From positions 1 through 64,000 of the forward strand of contig CALBAK010000031.1 of assembly GCA_937926445.1 (NCBI GenBank): a DNA stretch of 64,000 nucleotides, read 5' to 3'. Below, piece after piece: positions 20,564 through 29,893 of the stretch. The first letter of the stretch is position 1. Every line of letters starts with the position of its first letter. Source of the stretch: an uncultured Alphaproteobacteria bacterium. Lineage in GTDB: Bacteria > Pseudomonadota > Alphaproteobacteria > Geminicoccales > Geminicoccaceae. The translations under genes and the position numbers were made by a program. Below the pieces are notes generated by a model, which was not told the origin of the DNA, made no database searches, and saw only the letters and a program-made list of their open reading frames with translations.

Positions 20564-21103
20564 TCAGTTGGTGACGTTGACGACGGTGACCGCACGGCGG
20601 TTGAGCGCCCAGGCGGTCTCGTCGTGGCCGGGGTCGGCAGGCCGCTCCTTGCCGTAGGAGATCGTCCGGATCCGGTCGGGCGACACGCCGAGCGCCACGA
20701 GATAGCTCTTGGCGGCGTTGGCGCGGCGATCGCCGAGGGCGAGGTTGTACTCGCGCGTGCCCCGCTCGTCGCAATGGCCCTCGATGGTCACGCTCACCGC
20801 CGGGAACTGCTTGAGCCAGGCGGCCTGGCGCTCGAGGGTCTGGCGGGCGGCGTCGTCGAGGACCGAGCTGTCGAATGCGAAGAACACCCGATCGCCCACG
20901 TTGACCTCGAGGTCTTGCTGGGTGCCCGGGGGGACCCGGCCGCCGGGCCCGCCGAGCTCGGCGCTCGACACGCCGCCGGCGCCCGGTAGCCCGGCACCGG
21001 CCCCCGCGCCCCCGGCGGCGGAGCCGGTCGCGGTGTCGGAGCTCGAGCTGCAGGCGGCGAGCGACAGCAGCGAAAGGGCGGCGAGCGCGTCTCGGCGGTT
21101 CAT
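20564..21103 (-). CDS. pal: Pal, peptidoglycan-associated lipoprotein
   Basis: 179 residues from the ATG at 21103. Lipobox LSLAAC (about residue 18), a Gly/Ala linker, then an OmpA-like domain with [36 protein letters not shown] and ISYGKERP, the meso-DAP-binding elements. It anchors the outer membrane to the wall and to TolB. A longer in-frame start at 21331 would lie inside tolB and bury the signal peptide, so it was rejected. Gap to tolB is 88 bases. Confidence 0.96.
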   Translation of the reverse strand: MNRRDALAALSLLSLAACSSSSDTATGSAAGGAGAGAGLPGAGGVSSAELGGPGGRVPPGTQQDLEVNVGDRVFFAFDSSVLDDAARQTLERQAAWLKQFPAVSVTIEGHCDERGTREYNLALGDRRANAAKSYLVALGVSPDRIRTISYGKERPADPGHDETAWALNRRAVTVVNVTN

Positions 21104-21191
21104 GGCGACGGGTCCTCGTTGGTCGCGTTGGTGGGTCGAGCTCGTCGGATCGTCTCCGGCTCGCTGGCGCCGGCGCGGTTCGACCGGCAGC

Positions 21192-22520
21192 TCACGGCAA
21201 CAGCGCCGACCAGTTCGGATCCGAGGCGTCCATCGGCGTCGGGATCTCGCGCTGGTTGTAGCCGGTGACGTCGATGCTGAACAGTCGCGTCCGCCCGCCG
21301 GCACGGTCCTGGCGGCTGAACAGGACGACACGACCGTTGGGGGCCCAGGTGGGGCTCTCGTCCTGGTAGGCGCGGGTCAAGAGCCGCTCGTCGCTGCCGT
21401 CGGGCTTCATCACTCCGATGTGGAAGAAGCCCTTCTCGATTTTGGAGAAAGCGATGAGATCGCCGCGCGGCGACCATTCCGGCTCGCCGTAGCGGCCGCT
21501 GCCGAAGCTGATCCGCCGCGCCGCCCCGCCGCTCGCCGGCATGACGTAGAGCTGCGGGCTGCCGCCGCGGTCGGAGTTGAAAGCGATCCGGCTGCCGTCC
21601 GGCGAGAAGGAGGGCGAGGTGTCGATCGAGGCTCCCTCCGTGAGCCGCCGCAGGCGCCGGCTCGCGAGGTCGAAAGCGAAGAGGTCGGTGTCGCCCGACT
21701 GGGCGATGCTCACGAGCAGCGTGCGGCCGTCGGGCGAGAAGCGGGGTGCGAAGCTCATGCCCGGGAACTCGCCGAGCACGATCTCGCGGCCCGTGGCGAG
21801 CTCGCGCAGGATCACTCGCGGCGCGGGCGGCCGGAAGACGAGATAGGCGATCGTCTCGACGTCGGGCGAGAGGCGGGGCGTGAGGACGAGCTGGCTGCCG
21901 TCGGTCAGGAAGGTGTGGTTGGCACCGTCCTGGTCCATGACCGCGACCCGCTTGATCCGCCGGGTGGGCGGGCCGCTCTCGGCGATGTACGCGATCTTGG
22001 TGTCGAAATAGCCGCGTTCGCCCGTGAGCCGCTCGTAGACCGCATCGGCGATCTTGTGCGCGAGCCGGCGCCAGGAGCTGGCCGGAGCCTCGAGCCTGAG
22101 GCCCTTCATCTGGGTGCCGCCGAACACGTCCCAGAGGCGGAACTCGACGAGGAGCGGCTCGGCGGAACGGACCACGCCCGTGACGAGCGCCTGGGCGTTG
22201 ATCGCCCGCCAGTCGGCGAAGCGCGGGATCTCGCGTAGTGCCTCGGGCGATTGGATGTAGGCCCGCCGGTCGATCGTGCGGAAGAGTCCCGAGGAGTCGA
22301 GGTCGGCGCTCACCACCTGGGCGATCGCCTCGCCGCGTTCGCGGGCCGCCGGCCCGTCGCCCGCAAAGGGGCTGACCGCGATCGGCATGGGCTCGACGAA
22401 GCCGCGGGTGATGTCGAGTTGGAGTTGGGCCCGGCCGGGGCGCGCGAGCAGCGTCCCGGCGCCGAGTGCGGCGCCAGCGGCGAGCAGGGCGCGGCGGGGG
22501 AGGAGGGGGCGCGGGCTCAT
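21192..22520 (-). CDS. tolB: TolB, periplasmic beta-propeller of the Tol-Pal system
   Basis: 442 residues. Signal peptide with twin Arg ([15 protein letters not shown]...RA) and an N-terminal D1/D2 domain ([20 protein letters not shown]). A six-bladed propeller follows, made of repeated FSPDG/RLSPD/WSPRG blocks such as [20 protein letters not shown]. It shuttles between Pal and TolA during envelope constriction. The ATG at 22520 overlaps the tolA stop (ATGA). Confidence 0.97.
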   Translation of the reverse strand: MSPRPLLPRRALLAAGAALGAGTLLARPGRAQLQLDITRGFVEPMPIAVSPFAGDGPAARERGEAIAQVVSADLDSSGLFRTIDRRAYIQSPEALREIPRFADWRAINAQALVTGVVRSAEPLLVEFRLWDVFGGTQMKGLRLEAPASSWRRLAHKIADAVYERLTGERGYFDTKIAYIAESGPPTRRIKRVAVMDQDGANHTFLTDGSQLVLTPRLSPDVETIAYLVFRPPAPRVILRELATGREIVLGEFPGMSFAPRFSPDGRTLLVSIAQSGDTDLFAFDLASRRLRRLTEGASIDTSPSFSPDGSRIAFNSDRGGSPQLYVMPASGGAARRISFGSGRYGEPEWSPRGDLIAFSKIEKGFFHIGVMKPDGSDERLLTRAYQDESPTWAPNGRVVLFSRQDRAGGRTRLFSIDVTGYNQREIPTPMDASDPNWSALLP

Positions 22521-23593
22521 CCGCTCAAAGCGTCCTTGGGGTGGAAGGTCATCACCATCTCGCGCCATTGCTCGTATTTCTCGGGCGGTAAGGTGAGCCG
22601 GCAGCTCAGCACCGCCCGCTGGGCGCTCTCGGCCACGGTGCGGAAGGCCGGATCGGCCGACATCCGCGCCTGGTCCTCGATGCCGACCCGGGCGACGCTG
22701 CCGTCGCGGTTCATGGCGATCCGCAGGCGCACCTGCATGGTCTCGATCCCGCGCACCCCGACGGGCACGTTCCAGCAGCGCTCGATCTGCCGGCGGATGG
22801 CGTCGATCTCGCTCTGCGTCAGGGACTGATCGGCGGTTCTGAGCGGGCCGCCCGCGACCGGTTCGGGCAGCGGCTCGCCGCGGCCCCGGCCCGGGCTCGC
22901 CTTGTCCGCCTGGACCCGGCGCTCGAGCTTCTCGACGCTACGCAAGAGGGCGGCGAAGCTGTCCTCCCGCGAGGGCTCGGGCCTGCTGGGCGCGGGCTTC
23001 GGCGGCTCGGGCTTCGCCGGCTCGGGCTTCGAAGGCGCGGGCTTCGAAGCCGGGGACTGGGGCGGCGGCGTCTTCGCCGGCTCCGGCCGGGGTGCCGGCT
23101 TCGGCGGCTCGACCGGCCGGGGCTCGGCCGGCGCCGGCCGAGGCTTTTCGGCCCGGGGCTTTTCGGGCTCGGGCTTGTCGGCGAGCCGCTTCTCGACCGC
23201 TGCCGGTTTCGGCTCCGGCTTGGGCGGTTCCGGCTTCGACGGCTCGGGTTTCGGGGGCTCGGCGCGCGTAGGTTCGGGCTTCGCCGGCTTCGGCTCGACC
23301 GGCTCGGGGCCCGGCTTCGGGGCCGGCGGCTCGGGTGGCGCCTCGGTTGCGGCCGGCTCGGGTGGCGGCTCCGGCCGGGGCGGCGGGGCCGGGGATGCCG
23401 CTTCGCGCTTCGGCAAGGGGGCGGCCTCGGCCGGAGCGGGCGGGGCGCTTTGCGCCGGGCCCGGGGCGGGTGCCGCGACGAGCTCGACTACGACCGCCTC
23501 CTCCACCGGCAGCTCGGGTGGCCGGGCGAGGCCGAACACGAGGAGGCCGAGCCCGAGATGGGCGGCGAGCGAGAGGCTCAGCGCGCGTCGCAC
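22517..23593 (-). CDS. tolA: TolA, envelope-spanning energy-transducing protein
   Basis: 358 residues. Short N-terminal membrane helix ([17 protein letters not shown]), then about 200 residues of Pro/Glu/Lys repeats ([13 protein letters not shown]) bridging the periplasm. The C-terminal globular domain begins [20 protein letters not shown], with [20 protein letters not shown] and [14 protein letters not shown]. It carries proton-motive energy from TolQR to TolB/Pal. The Pro-rich bridge replaces the Ala/Lys/Glu helix of E. coli TolA, which is common in alphaproteobacteria. GTG start. Confidence 0.93.
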   Translation of the reverse strand: MRRALSLSLAAHLGLGLLVFGLARPPELPVEEAVVVELVAAPAPGPAQSAPPAPAEAAPLPKREAASPAPPPRPEPPPEPAATEAPPEPPAPKPGPEPVEPKPAKPEPTRAEPPKPEPSKPEPPKPEPKPAAVEKRLADKPEPEKPRAEKPRPAPAEPRPVEPPKPAPRPEPAKTPPPQSPASKPAPSKPEPAKPEPPKPAPSRPEPSREDSFAALLRSVEKLERRVQADKASPGRGRGEPLPEPVAGGPLRTADQSLTQSEIDAIRRQIERCWNVPVGVRGIETMQVRLRIAMNRDGSVARVGIEDQARMSADPAFRTVAESAQRAVLSCRLTLPPEKYEQWREMVMTFHPKDALSG

Positions 23594-23630
23594 GGCTTCT
23601 CCCGGCGGCGCGGTCGGCGCCGGGGCCGGC

Positions 23631-24095
23631 TCATCGGGACTCCTTCACCGTCCCGAGCGCAGCGGTGCGCGGCGCTTCGGTCACGAGCGCCACCTTGGCG
23701 ATCCCGGCCTGGTTCAAGCTGCCCACCACGCTCATCACGCGGCCGTATTCGACCTGCCGGTCGCCGCGCACGAAGACCCGAAGGTCGGGATTGCGCTCGC
23801 GCACGGCGGAAAGACGCGGGCCGAGCTCCTCGAGGGCGATCGGGCTCTCCTGGAGGTAGAGGGTGCCGTCGGCCCGGATCGTCACGACCACCGGCTCGTC
23901 TTGCCCGGGCAGGGGGGCGGTGCGGGCCTGCGGCAGATCGACCGTGACCCCGGTCGTGAGCAGGGGGGCGGTGACCATGAACACGATCAGGAGCACGAGC
24001 ATGACGTCGACGAGCGGCGTCACGTTGATGTCGGCGAGCGGCCGACGCCTGCGGCCGCGCCGTCCGCCGCCTCGCGTCAGGGGCCCGGCGGCCAC
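23631..24095 (-). CDS. tolR: TolR, ExbD-family stator protein
   Basis: 154 residues. One membrane helix (residues 22-45, ADINVTPLVDVMLVLLIVFMV) holds the conserved proton-pathway Asp in LVDVMLV. A periplasmic domain follows (LYLQESPIALEELGPRLSAV, VRGDRQVEYGRVMSVVG). It forms the proton-driven motor with TolQ. GTG start at 24095, 4 bases after the tolQ stop. Confidence 0.95.
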   Translation of the reverse strand: MAAGPLTRGGGRRGRRRRPLADINVTPLVDVMLVLLIVFMVTAPLLTTGVTVDLPQARTAPLPGQDEPVVVTIRADGTLYLQESPIALEELGPRLSAVRERNPDLRVFVRGDRQVEYGRVMSVVGSLNQAGIAKVALVTEAPRTAALGTVKESR

Positions 24096-24099
24096 GGGA

Positions 24100-24822
24100 T
24101 CAGCCGCCGGCCCGGGCGTCGAGTTCGCGCGCGACCACCACGCCGAACTCGTCGGCGAAGCTCTCGAGCCGCTCGGCGTAGGCGTCGAGGTCGTGGCTGA
24201 GCTTGTTGTACGCGACCACGGCCGGAATGGCGGCCAAGAGGCCGAGGGCGGTAGCCAATAGCGCCTCGGCGATCCCCGGCGCGACCACGGCGAGGGTGGT
24301 GTTCTTGGTGGCGGCGATCGCCTGGAAGCTGTTCATGATGCCCCAGACGGTGCCGAACAGGCCAACGAAGGGCGCGGTCGAGCCGATCGTCGCGAGCGAG
24401 GGCAGATGCCGCTCGAGTCGCTGGATCTCGCGGTCGAGGGTGAGCCGCATGACCCGGCCGATCCGGCCCACGAGGCTCTCGCGGCGGACCGGGTCGGTCG
24501 GCTGGCCGGTCTCGCGCCATTCCTCCATGCCGGTCGCGAACATGAGCGCCATCGGGTGGTCGGCCGGCTGGGCGGCGCGGCGGTAGAGCTCGTCCAGAGG
24601 TGCACCCGACCAGAAGGCGCGCTCGAAAGCGCCGGCCTTGCGCTTGAGCCGGGCGAGGCGCCAGGCCTTCTCGACGATCACGGCCCAACACCAGACCGAG
24701 GCCAGGAAGAGGATCAGCATCACCGTCTTGACGACGGCATCGGCCTGCAGGACCAGGGCGAAGAGGCCCGGGCCGGAAGCCACGGTCCCGACCCCGACCG
24801 CGGTGATCGCGTCCGGTTGCAT
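24100..24822 (-). CDS. tolQ: TolQ, ExbB-family motor protein
   Basis: 240 residues from the ATG at 24822; longer in-frame starts add low-complexity Arg/Pro sequence and were rejected. Three membrane helices are visible: residues 25-45 (VVKTVMLILFLASVWCWAVI), about 135-155 (LATIGSTAPFVGLFGTVWGIM) and 170-195 (APGIAEALLATALGLLAAIPAVVAYN). The GLFGTVWGI and EALLATA motifs are the MotA/TolQ/ExbB signature. First gene of the tol set after ybgC, 177 bases downstream of it. Confidence 0.96.
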   Translation of the reverse strand: MQPDAITAVGVGTVASGPGLFALVLQADAVVKTVMLILFLASVWCWAVIVEKAWRLARLKRKAGAFERAFWSGAPLDELYRRAAQPADHPMALMFATGMEEWRETGQPTDPVRRESLVGRIGRVMRLTLDREIQRLERHLPSLATIGSTAPFVGLFGTVWGIMNSFQAIAATKNTTLAVVAPGIAEALLATALGLLAAIPAVVAYNKLSHDLDAYAERLESFADEFGVVVARELDARAGG

Positions 24823-24999
24823 CGCGTCGCGTCTCGGTCGCCGCCCCGGGTTCCGCGGGCAAAACGGAGCGCGGGCGGCCTCGTTGTTGGCTCGATGGGC
24901 GGCTCCGGCGCCCCCGGCCCGACGCGGGTCCCGTTCCGCGCAGGGTGGTGGACGGCGCGAGGCCCTCACGTTCGAATTTAGAGCATCGAGCCTTCGGGC

Positions 25000-25437
25000 T
25001 CAAGGACGCGGCCGCGAAGGCGCTGCGGAGGCCTCTTGCGCGAAGGCGCGACGGAGCGCCTCGGGCAGCCGCTTCGGCCGACCGTCGCGGCCCACGAAGG
25101 CGATCTCGACGGCGAGCCGGGCGAGCGTGTCCGGGCCCCGCCGGACGGTCTGCTCGAGGCGGAGGCGGGCGCCCGTGAGCGCGAGTGGGCTAGTCTCGAC
25201 CTCGAGGAGATCGTCGAGCCGGGCCGGGGCGAGGTAATCCACCTCGAGACGGCGGACCACGAGATGGCCGCCCTCCCGCTCGTACAAGGTGGCGTGATCG
25301 AGGCCGGCGGTGCGCAAGAGCTCGGTGCGCGCCCGCTCGGCGAAGCGCAGATGGCTCGCATGGTAGACGACCCCGCCGGCATCCGTGTCCTCGTAGTAGA
25401 CGCGGACGGCGAGCCGATGCGGTGCGCTCGCGCTCAC
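25000..25437 (-). CDS. ybgC: YbgC-type acyl-CoA thioesterase
   Basis: 145-residue hot-dog fold enzyme. The signature [21 protein letters not shown] at about residues 14-34 holds the catalytic Asp, and the ARTELLR segment follows. Family members hydrolyse acyl-CoA or acyl-ACP and are encoded beside tol-pal in many proteobacteria. GTG start at 25437 overlapping the ruvB stop (GTGA), so it belongs to the ruv-tol transcript. Confidence 0.94.
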   Translation of the reverse strand: MSASAPHRLAVRVYYEDTDAGGVVYHASHLRFAERARTELLRTAGLDHATLYEREGGHLVVRRLEVDYLAPARLDDLLEVETSPLALTGARLRLEQTVRRGPDTLARLAVEIAFVGRDGRPKRLPEALRRAFAQEASAAPSRPRP

Positions 25438-26468
25438 GCGGGCGGCTCGTCGAAGAGCGCGCCCTGCTCGAGGGCCGCGCGCGGCGGTGCCAGGTCGAGA
25501 TGGCGCCAGGCGGCGAGGGTCAGGATTCGGCCGCGCGGGGTGCGCTGCAGGAGCCCCTGCTGGAGGAGGAAGGGCTCGACCGTCTCCTCGAGCGTGTCGC
25601 GCTGCTCGGCGAGGGCCGCGGCGAGCGTGTCGATCCCGACCGGGCCGCCGCCATAGGCTCGGGCGATCAGGCCGAGATAGCGGCGGTCGAGGGCATCGAG
25701 GCCGAGCCGATCGACCTCGAGGCGGGCGAGCGCCTCGTCGGCCAGGGCCCGGTCGACCGGGCTCTTGCCGGCGACAGTGGCGAAGTCGCGGACCCGGCGC
25801 AGGAGCCGGGTCGCGACCCGGGGCGTGCCGCGGGCCCGCCGGGCGATCTCGGCCGCGCCGTCCTCGGTGAGCGCGAGGCGCAGGAGGGCCGCACCGCGGC
25901 GGACGATCGCTTCGAGCTCCTCCTGACGGTAGAAGTCGAGCCGGGCGTGGATCCCGAAGCGGTCGCGCAGGGGCGTGGTGAGGAGCCCCGTGCGGGTGGT
26001 CGCACCCACGAGAGTGAAGGGGACGAGGTCGATCCGCACGGAGCGGGCGGCCGGCCCCTCGCCGATCATGAGGTCGAGCTCGAAATCCTCCATGGCGGGG
26101 TAGAGGATCTCCTCGACCTGGGGCTGCAGGCGGTGAATCTCGTCGATGAAGAGGACGTCGCGCGGCTGCAAGTTGGTGAGCAGTGCGGCGAGATCGCCCG
26201 CGCGGGCGACGATCGGCCCGCTCGTCATGCGGAAGCCGACACCGAGTTCGGCCGCCACGATCTGGGCGAGGGTGGTCTTGCCGAGCCCCGGGGGCCCGGC
26301 GAGGAGGAGATGATCCAGGGCCTCGCCGCGGGCCCGTGCGGCCTCGATGAAGACGGCGAGATTGGCCTTGAGCGGGCCCTGACCGATGAACTCCGAAAGC
26401 CCCCGCGGCCGCAGGCTTTGGTCGAGATCCTCACCCTGCTCCACGGGGCTCACGAGACGGGGCGTCAC
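25434..26468 (-). CDS. ruvB: RuvB, Holliday junction branch-migration helicase
   Basis: 344 residues. [19 protein letters not shown] near the N-terminus, Walker [13 protein letters not shown], Walker [16 protein letters not shown], sensor [19 protein letters not shown], and the C-terminal winged-helix end [18 protein letters not shown] hexameric motor that moves Holliday junctions with RuvA. GTG start overlaps the ruvA stop (GTGA). Confidence 0.98.
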   Translation of the reverse strand: MTPRLVSPVEQGEDLDQSLRPRGLSEFIGQGPLKANLAVFIEAARARGEALDHLLLAGPPGLGKTTLAQIVAAELGVGFRMTSGPIVARAGDLAALLTNLQPRDVLFIDEIHRLQPQVEEILYPAMEDFELDLMIGEGPAARSVRIDLVPFTLVGATTRTGLLTTPLRDRFGIHARLDFYRQEELEAIVRRGAALLRLALTEDGAAEIARRARGTPRVATRLLRRVRDFATVAGKSPVDRALADEALARLEVDRLGLDALDRRYLGLIARAYGGGPVGIDTLAAALAEQRDTLEETVEPFLLQQGLLQRTPRGRILTLAAWRHLDLAPPRAALEQGALFDEPPA

Positions 26469-27079
26469 GGCGGTGCGAGCTCCTTGAGGCCCTCGCGGAC
26501 CAGCGCCTCGAGCGGTGCGTCCTCACCGAGCCGAGCGCGGGCGCGGGCGAGCGCGCTCGCCGCCTCGGCGCGGGCGAAACCGAGCCGGGCGAGGGCAGCG
26601 AGCGCGTCGTCGGCGGGGCCGGCGGCGGGCGGTGCGACGGTCGTGGCGGGCGGCGGTGTGCCGGCCGAGCGAGGGAGTTCGCCGACCCGATCGGCGAGCT
26701 CGGCCACGAGCCGGCCGGCGAGCCGGGAACCGACGCCCGGTGCGCGGGCGAGGCGGGCGCGATCGCGCGCCGCCACGGCCGCGACGAGTTCGTCCGGCGA
26801 GAGGGTGCCGAGAACGGCGAGGGCCACCTTGGCGCCCACCCCCTGGACGGTCTGGAGGAGCCGGAACCAGGCTCGCTCCGCGGGGTCGAGGAAGCCGTAG
26901 AGGGCGATCTGGTCGGTCCGCACCTGGGTCTCGACCCAGAGCTCGACCGGTTCGCCCGGGCACGGCAAGCGCTGCAGGGTGCGGGCGCCGGCGTGCACGA
27001 GGTAGCCGACCCCGCCGACCTCGACCACGAGGTGATCGTCGCCGAGGGCGGCCACTCGGCCGCGCAGGAGCGCGATCAC
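26465..27079 (-). CDS. ruvA: RuvA, Holliday junction-binding subunit
   Basis: 204 residues from the GTG at 27079. OB-fold domain at the N-terminus ([26 protein letters not shown]), HhH domain ([19 protein letters not shown] then [19 protein letters not shown]), and a C-terminal RuvB-contacting domain after a Pro/Ala linker ([20 protein letters not shown]). The start overlaps the ruvC stop (GTGA). It docks RuvB on the junction. Confidence 0.96.
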   Translation of the reverse strand: MIALLRGRVAALGDDHLVVEVGGVGYLVHAGARTLQRLPCPGEPVELWVETQVRTDQIALYGFLDPAERAWFRLLQTVQGVGAKVALAVLGTLSPDELVAAVAARDRARLARAPGVGSRLAGRLVAELADRVGELPRSAGTPPPATTVAPPAAGPADDALAALARLGFARAEAASALARARARLGEDAPLEALVREGLKELAPP

Positions 27080-27597
27080 GGCGCCTCCACGGGTGCGGGC
27101 GGGGTGCGCGCGCGGGCCAGGCGGGTGCGGGTCTGGCTCACATGGGCGTGGCAGATCGCCACCGCGAGCGCGTCCATGGCGTCGGGGCCGGCCTCGAGGG
27201 CGCCCGGCAAGAGGGCGCGGACCATGGCCGCGACCTGCTCTTTGCCGGCCGAGCCCGTGCCGGTGACCGCCTGCTTGACGGTGCGCGAGGCGTATTCGGC
27301 GACCTCGAGCCCGGCGCGGGCGGCGGCCAGCAGCACGACGCCGCGGGCCTGGCCGAGCTTCAAGGAGGAGGCGGCGTTGACGTTGACGACGGTCTCCTCG
27401 ACCGCCGCCCGGTCGGGTCGGTGACGGGCGACGACCTCGAGGAGGCCCTCGAAGAGGGCATCGAGGCGGCGGGCCAAGGGAGCGTCGGCCGGGCTGCGCA
27501 CGACCCCGCAAGCGACATGGCGCAGCCGTCCGGGGCCGGCCTCGATCACCCCCCAGCCGGTGGCGCGCAGCCCGGGATCGAGGCCGAGGACGCGCAC
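27076..27597 (-). CDS. ruvC: RuvC, Holliday junction resolvase
   Basis: 173 residues from the GTG at 27597. Catalytic acidic residues sit in VLGLDPGLRATGWG (Asp7), AAVEETVVNVN and the C-terminal DAMDALAVAICHAH block. It cuts four-way junctions symmetrically after branch migration by RuvAB. First of the ruv genes, 14 bases after yebC. Confidence 0.96.
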   Translation of the reverse strand: MRVLGLDPGLRATGWGVIEAGPGRLRHVACGVVRSPADAPLARRLDALFEGLLEVVARHRPDRAAVEETVVNVNAASSLKLGQARGVVLLAAARAGLEVAEYASRTVKQAVTGTGSAGKEQVAAMVRALLPGALEAGPDAMDALAVAICHAHVSQTRTRLARARTPPAPVEAP

Positions 27598-27611
27598 CGG
27601 CCGCCCCCGGC

Positions 27612-28358
27612 TCAGGCCTGGAGCCGCTGGAGGGCCCGATCGGAGACCTCGAAGTTCGCGGTGACCCGCTGCACATCGTCGTTCTCGTCGAGGGCCTCGA
27701 GGAGCTTGAAGAGACTCTCGGCGCGCTCGTCGTCGACCGGCACGGTGGCCTGCGGCCGCCAGCCCAGATAGGCCTGCTCGGGTGGACCGAAGCGGCGCTC
27801 CAGGACTTCGCGCACCGCGGCCAGATCGTCGGGCGCGCAGGTGATCTCGTGGCCCGTCTCGTCGCTCGCGCAGTCCTGGGCGCCGGCCTCGATAGCGGCC
27901 TCGAGGACGGTGTCGGGGTCGGCGATCTCGGGCCGGTAGCGGACGATGCCGATGCGGTCGAACTGGAAGCTCACGCTGTTGGTCTCGCCGAGCGAGCCGC
28001 CGTGTCGGGCGAAGGCGGCGCGGACCTCGCTCGCGGTGCGGTTGCGGTTGTCGGTCAAGGCCTCGACGATGACCGCCACACCGCCGGGGCCGTAACCCTC
28101 GTAGCGGACCTCCTGATAGTCTTCGCCGTCGCCACCGGAGCCGCGCTTGATGGCACGCTCGATATTGTCCTTGGGCACGTTCTCCGAGCGGCAGGCCTGG
28201 ATGGCCGCGCGCAACCGAGGATTGTGCGCCGGGTCGGGCAGCCCGGAGCGTGCGGCGACCTGGACCTCGCGCAACAGACGGGTGAACTTGCGGGCCCGGA
28301 GCGCGTCCTGGCGGCCCTTGCGGTGCATGATGTTCTTGAACTGGGAATGACCGGCCAT
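27612..28358 (-). CDS. yebC: YebC/TACO1-family protein
   Basis: 248 residues from the ATG at 28358, giving the standard [18 protein letters not shown] start. Conserved blocks [17 protein letters not shown] and [22 protein letters not shown] are present. Family knowledge: ribosome-associated factor that helps translation through proline stretches; older annotations call it a transcriptional regulator. A longer start at 28394 adds 12 unconserved residues. It heads the minus-strand ruv-tol block and diverges from the hslVU side. Confidence 0.96.
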   Translation of the reverse strand: MAGHSQFKNIMHRKGRQDALRARKFTRLLREVQVAARSGLPDPAHNPRLRAAIQACRSENVPKDNIERAIKRGSGGDGEDYQEVRYEGYGPGGVAVIVEALTDNRNRTASEVRAAFARHGGSLGETNSVSFQFDRIGIVRYRPEIADPDTVLEAAIEAGAQDCASDETGHEITCAPDDLAAVREVLERRFGPPEQAYLGWRPQATVPVDDERAESLFKLLEALDENDDVQRVTANFEVSDRALQRLQA

Positions 28359-28790
28359 GGTCGGTGTCGGCTGCAGGTTGGGACGGCGGAGCATCTAGAC
28401 CAGATCGGCGCCGCGCGCCACCCGGCGCGGGTACCGAGGCCGTCCCGGCCGCCCCGAGCGGAGAGCCGCGCCGATCGCGGCGGGGCGACCTTCCATCTGG
28501 GCCCCGACGCTTCGGGATCAAGAGGATCGGTGGAGCTTCTGCGCCGAAGCGCGAACTCGGGCTCGGCCTCGGAACGGTGCGGCCGGCCGACGGGCTCACC
28601 CGGCTTCTCAACTCGAAGGTGAGGAAGCTTCCCGCGCCGAGCCCTAGGCGGGCCGGATGCTGCGGCCGGCCGGGGTCCTCGACTTCGGGTTTTGCTTGCG
28701 GTCGACCGACATTCTCGCGAATTCGAGCAAAACACGGCCGGCAGTGTGGGCAAATTGTCTGCGAAAGACTGCATCTGCCCGAAAAATATG

Positions 28791-28820
28791 CTTGCGAAAC
28801 CCGAGCTCTCAACGTATGGT
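28791..28820 (+). promoter_or_regulatory. Promoter upstream of the hslVU transcript, RpoH-like
   Basis: TTGCGA at 28792-28797 and TATGGT at 28815-28820 are separated by exactly 17 bases, a reasonable vegetative promoter. The same bases also read CTTG (28791-28794), 18 bases, CGTATGG, close to the alphaproteobacterial heat-shock (RpoH) consensus CTTG-N17/18-CYTATNT as I recall it. hslVU is a classic heat-shock operon, which supports the second reading. Expected transcription start is near 28827. Confidence 0.5.
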
Positions 28821-28858
28821 TGGGTCCGTCAAGTCAGACGGTGCCTCCCTCCCCGATT

Positions 28859-28897
28859 CGCCCCCGCCGCCCCGAGGCTCGCGGGGGCGCTTTTTTT
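28859..28897 (+). terminator. Strong hairpin with T7 tract in the leader (terminator or attenuator)
   Basis: Perfect 9-base-pair stem CGCCCCCGC (28859-28867) with GCGGGGGCG (28881-28889), a 13-base loop, one base, then seven T (28891-28897). This is an intrinsic terminator by shape. It lies only about 70 bases after the promoter-like site and about 45 bases before the next start codon, so it may end a short RNA or attenuate the operon. Confidence 0.75.
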
Positions 28898-28941
28898 GGA
28901 GAGCCCCCGACGAGCGGGGCGGCCAAAGAGGAAGGACGACC

Positions 28942-29184
28942 ATGCCCATCAGCCCGGCCGACGCCTGCGATCTCGATTGGGAGGAGTTCGCCGAGGCGGT
29001 ACCCGGCGACCCGGCCCGCCTCGTCGAGCGGATGCGCGAGGAGCTGCGCGAGCTCGAGCCCGTGGTCTCGGCCGCGACGCTCGCCACCGTGGCGTTCCGA
29101 ATGCGTGACGAGGAGGGACTCGTGAGCGCGCTTCGGGCGCTCACCGAGGCGATCGAGGAGCTCGAGCGTCGCCGCGCCGGCTGA
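28942..29184 (+). CDS. 80-residue hypothetical protein upstream of hslV
   Basis: Not recognised. Acidic, helical-looking protein, MPISPADACDLDWEEF then ARLVERMREELRELEPVV and ALTEAIEELERRRAG, with coiled-coil potential at the C-terminus and no membrane segment. An AGGAAGG ribosome binding site lies 7 bases before the ATG. It sits between the leader hairpin and hslV, 160 bases upstream of the latter, and may share its heat-shock control. A possible role with the HslVU protease is inference from position only. Confidence 0.68.
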   Translation: MPISPADACDLDWEEFAEAVPGDPARLVERMREELRELEPVVSAATLATVAFRMRDEEGLVSALRALTEAIEELERRRAG

Positions 29185-29344
29185 GACCCGGCACGCCACC
29201 GGGCTTGAACGCGGGCCCGCGGGTGCCACATCCTGCGGGCCCGGCGTCGGCCGCATCCGCGACGGGTGCGCACAACCGCCCGCAGGCGGGTGACGCGCGG
29301 TGCAACCGGACCGGCCGCGTGCCGGCCCGCGACGGTGGCAGGCT

Positions 29345-29893
29345 TTGAGCGAGACGGGCTGGCACGGCACGACGATCCTTTCGGTCCGCAAGGGCCGCAA
29401 GGTGGTCATGGCCGGCGACGGCCAGGTGAGCCTCGGCCAGACCGTGGTCAAGGCCAACGCCCGCAAGGTGCGGCGGCTCGGTGGCGGGCGGATCCTCGCC
29501 GGCTTCGCCGGCTCGACGGCCGACGCCTTCACGCTCCTCGAGCGGCTCGAGGCCAAGCTCGAGCGCCATCCGGGCCAGCTCCTGCGGGCCTGCGTCGAGC
29601 TCGCCAAGGACTGGCGGACCGACCGCTATCTGCGCCGGCTAGAGGCGATGATGGCGGTAGCGGACGCCGATACCTCGCTCGTGCTCACCGGCGCCGGCGA
29701 CGTGCTCGAGCCCGAGGCGGGCCTCATCGGCATCGGCTCCGGCGGGCCTTACGCGCTCGCCGCGGCCAGAGCGCTGCTCGAGCTGCCCGAGCTCGACGCC
29801 GAGGAGATCGCGCGGCGGGCGATGCGGATCGCCGGCGAGATTTGCGTGTACACCAACCAGAACGTGACGCTCGAGGTGCTCGACCTGCCGTGA
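29345..29893 (+). CDS. hslV: HslV, proteasome-like peptidase subunit
   Basis: 182 residues from the TTG at 29345. The mature N-terminal nucleophile is the first Thr of [10 protein letters not shown] (Thr9 here). [39 protein letters not shown] and [19 protein letters not shown] follow. Upstream GTG at 29300 is in frame and would add 15 residues to the propeptide; the short form matches alphaproteobacterial relatives better. It forms the dodecameric core degraded-protein chamber fed by HslU. Stop overlaps hslU start (GTGA). Confidence 0.95.
   Translation: MSETGWHGTTILSVRKGRKVVMAGDGQVSLGQTVVKANARKVRRLGGGRILAGFAGSTADAFTLLERLEAKLERHPGQLLRACVELAKDWRTDRYLRRLEAMMAVADADTSLVLTGAGDVLEPEAGLIGIGSGGPYALAAARALLELPELDAEEIARRAMRIAGEICVYTNQNVTLEVLDLP

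Larger units (their letters stand above)
28359..28941. other. Divergent intergenic region, yebC / hslVU leader
   Basis: 583 bases without a convincing gene. The stretch at about 28680-28830 is clearly richer in A and T than its surroundings. It should contain the yebC promoter on the minus strand and, on the plus strand, the promoter-like pair at 28791-28820 and the hairpin with T-tract at 28859-28897, each listed separately. A forward frame opening at 28657 runs into the 80-residue gene but shows no conserved-looking sequence before 28942. Confidence 0.7.

Noticed and set aside
22960-23400. Repetitive DNA in tolA as a CRISPR-like or tandem-repeat locus
   Set aside because: The repeats are irregular, lack spacers and encode the Pro/Glu/Lys bridge of TolA.
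25487-26005. Several short open frames overlapping ruvB
   Set aside because: They overlap an intact, well-conserved ruvB and look like codon-bias shadows.
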